Positions 12,801 to 27,067 of a stretch of 64,000 bases of DNA are shown in pieces. The stretch is from Rhynochetos jubatus. Taxonomy: Eukaryota > Chordata > Aves > Eurypygiformes > Rhynochetidae. Within the stretch, counting starts at the first letter, position 1. Every line of letters starts with the position of its first letter. A program made the position numbers and the translations under genes. The DNA lies in contig CM050649.1 in NCBI GenBank assembly GCA_027574665.1, forward strand, positions 59,734,150 through 59,798,149. The letters run 5' to 3'. Under the pieces are notes generated by a model. It was not told the DNA's origin. It made no database searches and saw nothing but the letters and a program-made list of their open reading frames with translations.

Positions 12801-13135
12801 TCCATCTTAAATATTTTATCCTCTCATTACTCTCAAACAAAATATATTTGATATAAAAGTGATTATATCCAACAGCAAGGATTATTTTATAGGAATACTG
12901 GTAATTCTATGATTGAAGGCAGCTGTAGCCAACCCTATATTTAGGTTACAATCACAAGTCTGATCAGACAAATAAACTTTATCTCTGCAGAGTTCAGACA
13001 GAATAGAAATTACATTCCCCACTGTTACTCAAGACAGATGATATTTCAAGAAAGCTGTTTTCAGAGGTGACCAACTGTCTGTGAGCTCAGCCTGGCTGAG
13101 GTTCACAGCCTACTCCCTGCTGCCCTCTAGCCTAA

Positions 13136-13140
13136 GGGCT
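13136..13140. repeat. Target-site duplication (left) of solo LTR
   Basis: GGGCT directly precedes the LTR and is repeated at 13938-13942 directly after it. A 5-bp duplication is characteristic of class III (ERVL-type) integration. Confidence 0.85.
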
Positions 13141-13937
13141 TGTGCTGGGTTCAGTCAGGAAAGGGTTAACTCCCTTTACTCTGGTTGCCAGGGAACTCTG
13201 TTGCTGGACAGTAAGTGAAAACATTGATAAGGCCTCAGCTGGTGCTGGGGATGGCTTGTACTGAACTCAAGGTCTTTTGTCCGCTTCGGATACTGTAGCT
13301 GACCCAGACTAACCAAGGAAGTATTTCATCCCATAGTCCGTCATGTTCCGGTCTCTTTGGGTGGGGAAGAGGGTCCGGTAGCCATTACTCTTCCCTTCTC
13401 TCTCTCTCCCTTGCTCGTCTCTCCGGGCACTTGCCCACCCTCCTGCGTTAGCTGCTTTGCTAACTCCTGTGCTGGCTCATTCGTGTGGGAGCTGGTGGAT
13501 TGTTTTGACTTTTCTGGCCGTGTTATCAGTGATAAGGTTTGCTCGGAATCTGCTGCGTAGGCTCCCGGGCTCCGGCCTTCAGGCCGCGGCTCTCGGGCTG
13601 CGATCGCTCTGGGGCTGTGGTTCTCTGGCTCTCAGGGTCTGATTTTCATCCCTCAACATCTGGGTGTGCATTGGTCAGTGGATGGTGGGGAATTGTATCC
13701 TATTGTATCATATTGTATATATTGTACTATATGTTTCATTTTCTACTATTTTAATTATTTAGTATTAGTAGTACCTGTATATATTGATTTAGATTTAATT
13801 AGTAAATAGTTCTTATCTCAATTTTACAAGCTTCCTTATTTCTTTTTCCTCCGATTCTTCCCCTCCACTGGAGGAGGGGAGGGGGATTTGTGAGAGCGGC
13901 TTCGTGGTATTTTGCTAGCCAGAGTTAAACCACGACA
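13141..13937 (+). mobile_element. Solo LTR, avian ERVL-type, 797 bp
   Basis: Begins TGTGCTGGGTTCAGTCAGG and ends GTTAAACCACGACA, so the TG...CA termini are intact. Flanked by GGGCT duplications. The interior has a GC-rich part (about 13370-13640), then an AT-rich stretch with TATTGTAT repeats, then a C/T-rich stretch and GAGGAGGGGAGGGGG near the 3' end. No gag, pol or env coding sequence adjoins it, so it is the product of recombination between the two LTRs of a provirus. The copy at 45426-46201 belongs to the same subfamily, in opposite orientation. Family name is inferred from duplication length and terminal sequence. Confidence 0.88.
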
Positions 13938-13942
13938 GGGCT
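13938..13942. repeat. Target-site duplication (right) of solo LTR
   Basis: GGGCT, identical to 13136-13140. Confidence 0.85.
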
Positions 13943-16900
13943 ACACACACAGAAGGCAATCAAAACAGCCTGTGACTCGTCAGTCATTACTAGATCCTAT
14001 TGCTTTCTTTCATAAGGTCCTTGTCACAGAAGAAAAAACACTTTAGCTCCTGACACATGACAAGAACAAGCCTGTTGATGGGCATGGGCACTGTTCAGCG
14101 ATTCGCGTGAATAGTATACCTTTTGATCATGTCACTGGAATGCACCTACTCACGTGCTCAAGTATCACACATGTTCCCCTGACCCCCATTACACCACCAG
14201 GATGCATTCATTCCCATCACAGGACAGTGATGCAGATGCTTGTCATGTCCCATGAGGGGCAGGAGAAGACAGAGTAACAGTGTACTTATCATATGGTATA
14301 GATCTAGCCAGATCATTTGACAGATGAAGGGCTGCAGGCAGCCCTCTCATTTGGCCACACAGAGCTGTTCAATCTGTCCCACTATAGAGACTGAGAAAAG
14401 CTGTATTAGACAGTGTGTAAACTAAGAGAGAGGAAATGGTTGTGTCTGGACTATTACTTACATCCAACCTTTGCATTGTTTCCCAGAAACACTATTAGAA
14501 AGAACATGTATTAAAAAAAGCATTAGAGTATAAGAAAAAATCACGCCTCCCATGTTTATCAAAACAAAATATCACTTGTATCTGTATTTGCATTATCTCA
14601 GTTTACCAAGCTACTGAAACCACCACCAGTTTTTCATGGTAATGTATTGGATGCAGGTGTCAATATGCTGAAAGAGTAAATTCCCCAAGTCATTTTGCCC
14701 ATGACAGCACATAACACCTGGCTTTATTTCAACCCATGAGTCTTCTCACTCCTGTTCCTCCTATTTTCTCCCCCATCTCACCAGGGAAGGGAGGGAAGGA
14801 AGTGAGAGCAGAGGTGTGGGTACTTGGCTGATAGCCAGCACCAACCCACCACATTTAAAATTAAAAGGGGTGAATGGATCTAATTGCAAATTACTTTCAT
14901 TGATTACCATTAGACAAATGTTTCTTTCCTGTGATACAATTAATCCAGACACTAAATGTGAGCCTTCTACCAGGGATAGAAATGGAAAAGCTTTTTAAGC
15001 AAAAAAAAATTTGAGATCAGCTGACTTACAGTGTTGCTAGAGTAACAGGAGGCTCACAAAACATAAAAGAATAGTTTCTTCTTCCTCTTCATTTGCACAA
15101 CTAAGAAATTTAAAATAGACAAGCGTAGCTGCTTATTGAAGACCAAATTCCTTCTCTACAGTTTTTGAAACAAATGAAAATGGTTTTTGTTACTTCTGTC
15201 ATACAACTAATATCAGGGAATGATATGTCCTCACTCTGCAAAGTAATGAACAGGTGTCATGAAAAATAGCTTGGAATTTTTTTTTTTTACAAAGTTATTT
15301 CTAGGAGGAAAAAGAATATCTTAAAGCAAAAGAAGTTCTTTTAAACTGTCAGAATTTGAACATGAAATTATTCTCCTTTACTTTTACACCTAGAAAATTA
15401 TCCTGTTAGGCATTTACAAGGTAAAACCAAACTACTTCTGTTCTTCTGGGAAGGGAGATATTTTTATTACATTATTTTAAACAAGACTAAAAGATTACCT
15501 TCTAAATCCCACCCCCCCACCCCCCTTTTTTTTTTTTAACCTATTGCAAAATTAGAACAAAGACAATAGCATTATCTATTAATAATTTTTTTTTGGTCCC
15601 ATTTAACATGGTGAAAAAAAAGCTTCAGAGGTATATAGAAAAAACTAGTAAAGGTGGTAAACCATTTTCTAGCCAGCTCTAATGCAGGGATACTCCATCA
15701 GTATTCACTGTAAACAATAAAAGTACAGAATAGCTTTAAAATCAAATACAAATATTGGAAAGCAGATGTGGAAACAAAAGGCATGGATCATGAAATTGGG
15801 TTTTACAAACCAGAAAAATATTTATCCTGGAAAGAAGACATGTACAATTAGTAAAAGGACTATAAGCTGTGTAGTGGTTATATATCTGTCTGACTGAAAT
15901 CTCCATAGATCAGAATTTTCTAGAAAATGTGCAAGACAAAGGGCAATAACATTTACAAAATAAGAAATATAAATTTGCCAATTTTTAATCCTAATTCCAA
16001 AGATTTAATAATTTACTAATTGCAGTGAGTATACAAAGGAATAGCTGACTTACTCCCCCATGATGGAAAACAAAAATAAATATACCTAGCTTGATGAAAT
16101 ATTTGCGGGAAAGAATTTAAACATCATGGAATTAGGCAATAATTAGAATTAAAGTCTTAAAATGAAGGATATCAGAAATGGCAAATAATTCTAAGACTAA
16201 AAATATCTGCCTACTATACAAGAAGAGGCTAAGTCAGTCCTTAAGAGTCTGTCAGAAAAAAAATTATCCCAGTGTAGAAATGCACATATTGTATTACAGT
16301 ATTACAGGAAAAACAGCAATTTAATTCACAAGGTACCCAGGATCCTTCTGCCATATGTGAGTAGAAAAGTCTTACTCCTTCCCTCCCCATTCCCTCTCCC
16401 TCTTTTCCCCTTTCTTTTCTCTAGGTTTGTCTTTCTCTCTTTCATGGAGACTCTAGGAAACCTGCAAATTCTGGCTGTTAAACCAGAACACCATCCTTTT
16501 GCACATAGGAGCTAAGAGGCAAAATGACAAAATGAACAAAAATTATCATTAGATCAAGACTATAGTAATTCACTTTATTTTTACTTTATTTTGTATGACA
16601 TTTCAAGAGGATAAATAAATAGAAAAAGTATTCTAAAATGACTTTTTTTCCATTTTCTTGCAGTACATATTTTCCTGTGGTACACTAGTACTAACTTCCT
16701 GTTAGCATTTGAACAGTTTCTCAATAATAGCTCCAGGGGTCTCATTATCTTTTGGCTTGAACTGGAGCATGCTGCAAGTATGTCTGAAATGACAGTATGC
16801 TTTTTAATTCTTATCAGAATTCCTTTAAATAAATTTTTAAGAAAGGACATTTTCCTTTGCTCTGTGCCTTTAGGTACGACAACAACTTTATGTTTTTAAA

Positions 16901-19900
16901 GGATGGATCTGTTCATCAGTGAAAAAGAACCTATCACTCCCTCTGTCCAACATGCATTTTTCAGGACTTACACTTTACCGTTGTTAGTAGAAAACTGCTA
17001 TAATAGACAACATAGCCTGTTGTCTATTATAATAATTTATATGAACTGGAGACGTGATGCTTCTTACGTATCTCAGAGTAACTTTTGTAAATGGCTAATC
17101 CATGTCAACAGCTTCTAATTTTCTTTGTCATGGTTGCCAGCTCTGTTAGCAGTGCAGAATATAAACATAACAAAAAGAAAAAAAAAAGAGGTAGCCTTTA
17201 GTTTACTAATTTTGACTTCTAATAAATAAATTTTCTAACACTAGAGATTTCTACAGAAAGCACGTTCACATACACAGCCATACAACCACCAATCTGACTA
17301 GTTGAAGACGTCAGAGGAAAACAGGTCTGTCTGAGCTCTGTGCCCTAAGATTTCCATATGAGTATGCCTGATCAACCAATTCTTTAGGGTAGTAGAAAAA
17401 AAGATGAGTCCATTTTTACACCATTACCTTTTAATTTAAAACTTTTGTCCAGGATGTAAAAAAATCCAAGATGACAACCACTGTGAACTTGAAGCAGTTC
17501 AAACTTTTATGCTCACAGCCCAGAGTGTCACAGCCACAATTCTTGTTAAGCACTTGACAATCTCTCTCAAATGTCTTCCTCCTATTACTCTTCTCACCCT
17601 AATTTTATTTCATTCCTCTTCATCTTCAAACTTCCTCTTACACAATCAAGAATTCACCTCACAGATTCTTCTGCAATTCTAATGTTTCTAAACAATGCCT
17701 TACCCTATTCCAAATAATTTCCTACTCAAGAATCCCACATTAATGTACCATGATTCTATGAATACCTCTTGAATGCAGCTCCTCGATGCCTCCAATTCTG
17801 TTTGCCCAGGTACTGCTATTATCAGTTTCATTCTACCATTACTACTTTTGATGCTGTTGCGTCTCTCTCCTTGCCTCCTCTACACTTTCTCTCCCCACAA
17901 CATAGGATCTTTCGCCAGCAAGCAGGATACAGTGCTCCCTATTGGCCTCTGTGGCTCTCCTGGTATTAAAACAGCCCCAGCTGCTGGTCTGACAGGGATT
18001 TAACAGGACATACAGGTCTGTACTTACTAGAATACACCTAGAGAGAACCCTGAAGGCAGAAGCAAAAATATGCTTGTGAGCAAACAAGGATGTATGGTAT
18101 CCATATTATTAACGAGTCATTACAAAACTGCATAGCAAATAATATGTGTGGTCAGATTCTCTTCAGTGCTTGTTTTGGTTAAAAAGGCTTCACCTTTTTC
18201 ATCTTCCTTCTTCTTGTCTCAGCATGTTTGACCAAATGTAGTCTTCCTGTACAAGCCTGGCAGACACAACCTACTCTGAAGTGATGAATTTTTCCTTACT
18301 TTTTCTCTTTCTCTATTATTCCTTGCCATCCTATCTCAGTGATTCCTCTTCTAGATACTGTCCCCTCAGTAGCTGTATTTAACCCCAGCTATCAGGTTGG
18401 ATGTGTATGAGATTACAAAGGAAGACCTTAGATTTATTTAGTATCACTTAAAAAGTTACAGTTACGTGTTGTAGGCTTCCATCTTTGAATCAAACAAATT
18501 TTGTCAGATTATATACACTGCACACAAACCAGAGTCACTTCAAATCTCCAAACTTATTTCAGAACCTAACACCCTCCAAAACTATTTAATAATTCATTTC
18601 CATTTGATTCCTGAAACAGTGTCTGCAATCAAAATTACATATACTTTTAACATTACTTTTTAAACAACCAGAGCTTAAGTGGTAAGAGAAAAAACACTGC
18701 TGCACAGCTGGAAAATTTCTAGTTCAAACACCCTGCTTTCTTTTTGTTCAAAATGCTTTCAAAATTCAAATAAAGCTTATACACCCTTTAACCCATTGCA
18801 GGCAGGGAACAACATAATTTGCCACTACGGTTTATACTGTACAGACAAGAGTAGACCGTATTAACATACTTTTTATTTTTTTCTTGCTTATATAAAATAT
18901 ATTGTATGAAGTTAATGAGGGAAAGACAACACTGCAATAGTTATTACTTCTCATAAATGCTAATTTCCTGTCATGAAGAATTTGCTTTGAGCTGGGAAGG
19001 AATATGAACTCCAACTATATATGACCTCAATGTTTACAATGAAACTACATATATAAATGACAGACTTCGGGGCAGGAAGGGCATTTTACCTTGCAGCACG
19101 GAATTGTTTCAGTTTCTGCCTCCAGTTTGCAAACAAGATGGCTGAGCACTTATTATCAGTAAATGGGTACAAAGTCCAGTCATGTGAACTGAAACAGAAA
19201 GGTGGAGGGGAAGAAAGAAGGACAACACTGAAGGAAAGAACTTGCTATACAACGCCAACAATATTTCTTGGTAAGACAACATTTTGCTAGTAGGAAACAA
19301 TCTCAGCATGTTTTCATAATGCATATATACACATGCACAACCAAGACAATTCTTTTAATTCATTGCTGAATATCTCCTGTCAGCCTTTTCAAGTGCTAGT
19401 GACTTTGCGTCATGTTCTTGGAAAACAAGGGCAGTGCCAGAATCTCAGGTACACTCCTGCCTTCTGTACACATAGTAAGGGTTCCTGCAGAATATCTATG
19501 TAGCAACTTTTGAGAAACTGCATTAGAACATCTTTTTATGGATAATTTCAGAGCAGTGTTTTTCAAACTTTTTCACTGGAAGCACAGAACTATTTAGAGA
19601 TTCTGTCTCTATAAATACTGTACACCACAGCCCATCACTATGCATTCTCTTAAAAACTGTCTGTGCTCCCAGAAAAAGACTGCTCCCTGGAACCCTAAGG
19701 ACCCTAATATGAAAAACCATTTGCTAAACTTTGAAAAGTGCTAGCTAGTTTACATATTATCCTCCTCCTCCTTTCATCCCAATTTATGTATTTTTCACAA
19801 GGAAGCTTGATCAGAAAGAGAAAGATGCATGTCCAAAGATGTGTAACAACCAATGCCAGTGAAACTTAACAGAATCCAGCCTGCCATTCTAAATATGAAT

Positions 19901-22900
19901 TTTACTTTTCTTCCAGACACAATATTGACACTAATAATGACCAGAAGAAATCAAACTCAACCAGTGTTTTTGAACAGCTGTCAAATTCAAAGTTTAAATT
20001 ACATTTTTCTGTGGTTCAAAATATCAGTACAGCTTGTTCAGAGTTATTCTTCCGCATTTCTTTTCCCTCTACTTTAAAATAACATTATACTTAACAACTT
20101 TGAAACCAATTTAAATCACCAACCTTTTCTCTGTCTCAAATACAACTAGGAAATGCTAGCTCTAACTTGAACCTTTGGAAGACTCTGCACTTATTGTCTT
20201 GCAGTTGTTGAAAACATTAAGTACAAATAAAGACAATTTTAAAAAATCTTGACAACCTCCCTAAAATAAGTACCAGGAGAGTTTTTAATCTCTTTGATTA
20301 ATCGTAATTTTACATAAACCATATTTTAGAAGGTACTGAGAAAAAATCCTTCATATAGACATAATAAGCAGTATGAGAGAGACAACACGAGATGCAATAT
20401 CCATTTGCAAAACACAGAAATATTTGTGCTTCACAAAGCTTCTTATGTATATATACTGCAACTCTTCAGAGAGTATAATAATAACTATTTAATTACAATA
20501 TTTTTTATTAAAATAAATTATTATTAAGCAAGATTAATTCAAAAACTTGTTATGTAAAATAGAAGTAGCGGTAAAAAAAGGGTATGTATGCCAAAATATA
20601 GACGGAATGAATGAAAAGACTACTTGTCTGTGCTAATTAAGGTGACAATTGAAGACATTTCATGTGGAAAACCAAAATGCAGCATAAAAAGATCTATCAT
20701 TCGAACTAAACCAGTAGGCAAAAAATTACGATGTTAATGAGTGAAAAAGCAAACACCCTCCCCTCTCCTACCCAGATCAGAGCACTGAATGAAGACTGAA
20801 CTGAGGCTTTCTCTTTGTTTGCATTTCTTCTCCATGTTTGTTTAGGAAAAAAAAAAATTAAAGGGTGTTAAAGTGACAATTACTGAATGGCTTCAAAGCA
20901 TAGTAGGACAGAAAACTGATATGGTAACAGGGAGGCTGCATTTAGGTCATGGGAAACAGGGTACTATCCAGTAATGTGTTCTCCAAAAATACGCAACAGA
21001 TCTATGTCGTTTAATGCCGTATATTATCTGCTTTGACCAACAGGTGTTTCGGTGGTTTCCTTGTTGCGGTGGGTTTTTGTAAAGGAAATCATAATAGTGC
21101 CTGGGAAGAAAAGGAGCTAGATGGATGCATTTACTGGAATCTAGGGGAAGAGCAGAGTTCCAGTGAGGCAGACCTTCTGTCTCAGTTCACCAAACGATCT
21201 CTGACAAAGCTTTAAAAGCTTAGGATCAAACTTAATCACACCACTAATTGTTCATCTACCAGGTACAGTACAAAAATCTTTGTAAAAACAAAACATGAGA
21301 CACTGCTGTCTTAGACTGGCTGAACATTGGTGCACATCTAAAGGGTTACACTTCCATTTAAATCTGCTAATACAAACTTGTATTTAGCAGGATTCAAATT
21401 AAATGCACCAATAACAGAGCTGAAAATGGAACAAAGGATAGTTGTTAACTTATTGTAGTAAAACCCAAGAAACTTAGCTAATTTCAGAAGATATTTTTGA
21501 ATGTCACACATATCCAGAACTAAAATATACAGCTTTGCTGTTCCAAGGGGATTTGTACAAATTGGATTATCGGATGTTAGAACATATTTATTCTGCAACA
21601 TATATTCCGTGAAAAAAGGTGTTTAAACTTCCTTCATTCTTTGGCTTAGTCAAAATACACCAGTGACAAGTTTCACTCTAAAAATTCTGTAGCCATGTAG
21701 TTATCCCTGAAGGTCACAGGAGAATCATTACTCAAAATTGGGCAATCCATGGACTGCAGAGGACTTTCTGCAGTTCTGAGGAAGTTACAATGCCTTTTAT
21801 GTATGGAACTCAGTGACATGATCTAATTATTTTTTTTTCCATGGTTGTGCTTAACTTAGTTAAGAGTAATACATAGGATTTTAGCTGGAAGAACATATCA
21901 ACTATGCCACGTAAGGACAAAGACCCACATTTTGTAGTCACTTCCTGGTAAGAGGTGCTACTTTGTATGTTCTAGCACAGTGTTACGGCTTCTCTGGCTA
22001 GATACATCTAGACACTCAGACTGCTAGAATCACTGCAAAAACCAGAAAGGTTGTGGTACTGTACAATAACTGGGCTCATAGTACATTTACCCTGGCCATG
22101 CAGACATTCTAGGCTGAGTGTCAGCAAGCTCATTTATCTTTGCTTGACTCTTCTGGAAAGATACAAAATTGTAAGGGCAGGCATCCACAAAGTGGGCAGA
22201 ATGTCTGAGCTCTGGAGATTCAGCTCTCCAGCTTGTTGCAATCTGAGTGGGGAATACACATGTAGAACCTAAAGCTGGAGCATTACAGATCAGTGGCATA
22301 GAGAACTTGTGACCCAGAGAATCACAATTCCTTCTCTCTTTGTTCTATCTAAAGATGTAATTACTGCAGCCTTTGAAGAGGCTGAGCTTAGGAGCACAGG
22401 ACTGAAACAGACCACTGGAAAGATCACTGCATTCAGTTCCACCCTTACTGCTCGCAACCAAGTGATAGATGTCTGGCTCAGGAAGGATGACAGAATGTGT
22501 ACTCCGCATGGCACTATAAATACATTTCTTTTCCTACAATCTGTAACAATCAAACTGTAGTAAAATGAAAAAAATATAACCGTAACATTCACACGCAAAC
22601 AAGAAAGCAAGCCAAGAGCATAACCAATATTAGGCTCCTGCAACAACGAGAAGTTAGATAAACAAAGTTGCAAATGATGCTACAAAGCCCCCGTCACACA
22701 GGAAAAGCAAAACAAGATACAACACTTCAGATCTCATCTGGGGATTCAATCTCTTCTGCTCTAATCTTTCTGATAGTTTGAGGCTAAATGAGACTCACCC
22801 ATTAAGCACTTAAGGATTTCAATTACAATGACACTCCTAATCATCTGAACACTTTACCTGTGCTGCCAATATTTTACTGGAAGACCAAAAATAACGTCAA

Positions 22901-25900
22901 AAAACTAACTCACAAGCCATAGAGGAGATAAAATTATTCTCACTGACTTTAATGGAAACGAAAAAGGCCCTGAAGCATGGCGTTAAAGCTTCATTTCCCA
23001 GATTCAGAAACTGTTCATTCTGCTGTATAATCCCATCAATAAATACAGCAATTGACATCTAAATATCTTCGATCCCTTGTTCCCTCATGTGCTCGGTTGG
23101 CTTTTCTAGAATTTCACCCCTCATTGCTGCCTAAGAACCTTTTTATAGTGCCTCACCTAAATTTATAGATGACCAACATATATCTTCTTCACATTATTCT
23201 CCTGAAGCATAACACATCGTCTTTCTTTCCCTTGTAACTAACCCACTTGTAATTGAGAAATATCAAAATCCAGAAAATAAGTGGCTCTTGTTCCCCTACC
23301 TGGTTGGCTGTAAGAAGGCCCATATGATTCTAAAGATTATATACTCCCTTCCAATTTATGTAATCAGTATTACAACTTACCTCAGCAGGTGTATGGCATT
23401 ATTGCATTGTTTTAAGACATAAACTCTGTCTCCCTTTTTGCAACTATAAAAACACACACTGAAACAATAAAATTCACTTAATTCATATTCTTAGGGTGAA
23501 AACCTCTTATTTGGTGACATCCAGCACTGAGAGGGGTTTCATTTTCTGAGGGTTTATAGGCTCAACTATATCAACTGTTGTGAACCTCAGCTGATACCCA
23601 AATTAAATTACATGAAACTCCAAGTCATTCCAAGTAATTTGTTGCTAATGGTGTGTTTAACAACTGTTCATATAAACCATTGTGAAACCTTTTAAATTAC
23701 TGGGTTTATTAAAGTGTTTAGATTCTTTTTTATATTCAAACCAAAACAGATTATAATGTTTATCCTCTTTGACAAGGCACCTGCAGAACAAGAAAAATAA
23801 AGTCAGTCATTTATGTGTAAAACCCATAGTGCATGATGCTTCTATCCGTGGTATAAAAGCATGTAAGTGAACCCATGTTTTGAGCACAATATGAAGTTTT
23901 GCAATAGGAAACGGCAATCTTTGAGTCAAGTGTATACTCTCCAGGAAAAGAATTTAGTCATGGAAGTTTCAGTGATGTGGAAAACTTTTTAGCTTCAAAG
24001 TAAAGAAAACCCAAACAAACATACAAAAATTAAAAAAGGTTGAGGACTGTGTATGTAAAACATTGTGTTGCATACTTAATAACATCATGGTTACACAGCT
24101 GAGTATTTTCACCTTATCTCACATGAAAGAACAGTAAAACCAAAGTGATTTTAACATATTAATGCAAAGCCAGAGAAAACACACTTGTTCATGGTTAAAA
24201 GGGCTACCTATACACAGCTAATTTACAGTTGCTCAAAAACCTGCATATCTAGAATGTATATGTACCATTTAACACCATAAAATTTAAAATTCAAAGATTT
24301 ATTCATCTGTTTTGGTATGTGCCCAGATAGCAAGTTAAAATAATTTTAAAATGTACATGAAGTTAACTGTGCTCTTCAGACTTTCTAGGATTCAAGTCTA
24401 CTTGCATTACATCTCAGTAACCCAAGCACACCATTCTCAGTAAGCATACATCAGGTCTGTAGACATAAAATTAACTATTGGTTTTCATGGTTATTATACC
24501 TCCAACCACAGTATGCTTCCCACAACTCAAAAGTTATTAAAATAAAGTGCTCATCACTTGAAACAGTCTTAAAATAAATAATAAAGTAGCAAACAACAAC
24601 AACAAAAAAATGAATTGCACAATTGTCAATCTCAACATTTGACACCTCTTTAAATCCCATATATTACAGCTCAAATAAAACTTAGATCAGTATTTTCATG
24701 TACTTGTGCATCTAGAAAACTATGGTCTACCATGAATTAAAAGTTCTGCTTAAACATTTATCCCATTTCATTCTGTTAGTAAGAAAACTTAGTCACGCTG
24801 CATAAACCTAAACAGTTTGTCTATATTGGGAAGATTTTCTTGTGTTTGAATTTAGCTTTGAACAATCAAGTAAGCTAACATTATACTGATTATCACTGAT
24901 CAGGCAGAGTAAAGCAAAGCAAATTGAGGTCATCAGCTTGCCAGGTAAACTGACTGTCTTGAAACGTGCACAATAATATTTGTTACACAGACCACAACCC
25001 TAAAAACGTCTAGCTTGTGTATTACACTTTAATTGTGGTTGGTTTTGTTTTTTTTCTTTCATAAAGGTTGTCTTTAGGATTTATTTCCACTTTAAATACT
25101 CCAATGTTTTGCATAAGCCTTCTGTTTTCTGAGATGTACTGGTGGTTTACACACTAAAACCAGAAAATATTTCCCCTTTTGAAGGGGGTGGAAGAGGTGG
25201 AGCTGTGATCAACACACTCTTTTCTCTAATAAGAACAATGAATCAAGATATCTGACCGATGTAGCTTTTTATTAACAGGTACAGGTGCTACTATGTCAGC
25301 AAATACAAGTAAAGATTCTTTTTTTAGAATACTTGATAATTAGAAAGTCGATGAATCCACCTCAGGTATAACTGCCATACAATCTCACTACCCTCCTGAA
25401 AGTTTTGCCACAACAGTGTATATAAATTCTGACAGCAGAAACACATTCTTTGTTCTAATAGCAGAATACTACCGTTATAAGTATTGAAATTACTATAATG
25501 AAGTGTTATTCCTTTTAACAGATTAAGACCTTTTTGGACATACTGTGTTTAAGATTTTACCTTTCTATGGATTCTAGCTATGCTCCCACTTAAGCAAACT
25601 ACTAAGGAAAGTAACACATTTGCTGTATGAAAGAAAGTTGGAATACTGACTTGCTGCACAGTGTTTATTGCAGAGACAGAACAGCTGTGGGTATTCTTAA
25701 CACTCACATTGTAAGGTTACAAAGTAAAATTTAATGTGGAAGCACAGGACCCATTTTCTTAAATCTACCCAAGAACTGACATGCGTGTCATGATTATTCA
25801 TGACATTTTGAAAAGACATTTAAGGAACCATGCACAGTCTTTTTCCTAGCCTACACGGGCAGGACCTAAGCAGCATTATCAAACATAATCATTACAAAAT

Positions 25901-26919
25901 GAGACTAGTTAAAAAAGAAGTCAGAAAATGAACCCAAAACTCAAAAAACTTCGATGGAAAGTCATGTTTTATTATTAAAAAGGTAAAAGTAGAGCCCAAG
26001 AATATTTTGTCTTCTCATGTCCAAGACAGGAGGAGATATGAGGACTTTGTGCCTATGATATTTCTCACAAACGTAGGGTGAGGGTTCCTCTAAGGGATAG
26101 TTTTTGGGGATAGGTAAGATGTGTAAGGGAACTAAATTCAAATTCATATATGACTGCATGACACCTACAGTTAGGGCTTCAAAAAACACCATTAACTTCC
26201 TAAAATGACAAAGTACTGCCAACTCAAATGAAGGCACTGTCAGGAAAACAATTATTTGCTGAGTCCTACCTACAGACAAGACAGACTGGGCTTCCTTAAC
26301 GTGAAGCCGCAACTAACCATTGCCTTCACACAGAACTGCAAAGCAGTACAAATCTTCAAGGCCCTGTATCACCTTGAGAGCCGGATACAGCTCTTTTCAG
26401 GTCTGCTTCTGCCAGTGGTATTTTAACGATCCTGATGCCCAACCGGTGAGTTACCTGCATGAGAAAACAGAAGGGAAGACTGATAAGGAAAGTCACCTCC
26501 GTCCCTCACATCTCCCTGTCACAATCGGGTGGTGTGTCCGTGCAGTGAGGTTTTGCATCATCTCAAGAACACTGACTTGTTTCGTGAACTCAGAACTTCT
26601 TGTGTGTTTCCGGATACAAAATCAACCCACACCAAACAACCCACAATTAGCTACACTCACAACAACCCGTAAAAGATAAGTTTACACACCATTACTTTAC
26701 TTTTTCCTCACAGTTATATATTTACACCTTTTTTTTTTGTTTATGGCTTCAATTATAAGCCAGCGGGAGGCTTTATCGCTGTGTAAAATGTCAAAACGAG
26801 AGCAACTCCCCCTTCTCTCCCATAAGCAGCACCAAGCGGGATTTAAAAATTAAAAGTACTCCACCAGAAGAAGCCCACGAAGAGAAACGGACTTTTGGAC
26901 ATGCACAAACAAGCAACAA
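13943..26919. other. STS upstream intron and/or intergenic region, right part
   Basis: About 13 kb with no exon I can support. It is AT-rich with several homopolymer runs (for example C then T near 15511-15538). It holds the 14-bp perfect hairpin at 16999-17031 and no recognisable CR1 or LTR. Reading frames of up to about 127 codons near 22290-22673 and 26320-26679 lack any family signature. A first exon of STS may be hidden here. Confidence 0.55.
16999..17031. repeat. Perfect inverted repeat, 14-bp stem with 5-base loop
   Basis: TATAATAGACAACA (16999-17012) is followed by loop TAGCC and its exact reverse complement (17018-17031). It could extrude as a cruciform or fold in RNA. No transposon termini were recognised around it. 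Confidence 0.9.
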
Positions 26920-27055
26920 ACGCTGCTCCACCCCGCTGGCCGCCGGCCCGCCCAAAGGCTCTCCCGTTCCTGCTCCGGCCCCCCCTCTCCGCGCCCGGCC
27001 CGGCCTTGCCCCGCGGCTGCACCGCTCTCCGTCGGCTCCTGCCACCACGGCCGAG

Positions 27056-27067
27056 CGCGCTTGCGCC
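27056..27067. promoter_or_regulatory. NRF1-like site
   Basis: CGCGCTTGCGCC differs from the core GCGCATGCGC by one base and lies about 40 bases upstream of the PUDP start codon. NRF1 sites are common in housekeeping CpG promoters. Binding is inferred. Confidence 0.4.

Larger units (their letters stand above)
5146..13135. other. STS upstream intron and/or intergenic region, left part
   Basis: No coding exon was recognised. The stretch is AT-rich and contains a purine-rich block (about 6060-6640), an AT dinucleotide run near 7270, CR1 pieces at 7421-7635 and 9348-9476, a G/T-rich low-complexity tract at about 9765-9828 and a 20-base A run near 11791-11810. An upstream STS exon must lie somewhere above 5145, so part of this is probably STS intron 1. 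I could not place that exon. Confidence 0.6.

Noticed and set aside
13357-13754. Three overlapping plus-strand frames of 60-71 codons
   Set aside because: They lie wholly inside the GC-rich part of the solo LTR and have no gag, pol or env character.
22290-22673. 127-codon minus-strand frame and 83-codon plus-strand frame over the same bases
   Set aside because: No recognisable motif, no splice-site context and no similarity that I can see to STS or any family. Best treated as chance.
26320-26679. 119-codon plus-strand frame with a good GTGAGT donor near 26446
   Set aside because: The peptide has no family signature and lies upstream of the CpG island. The donor-like word is isolated.
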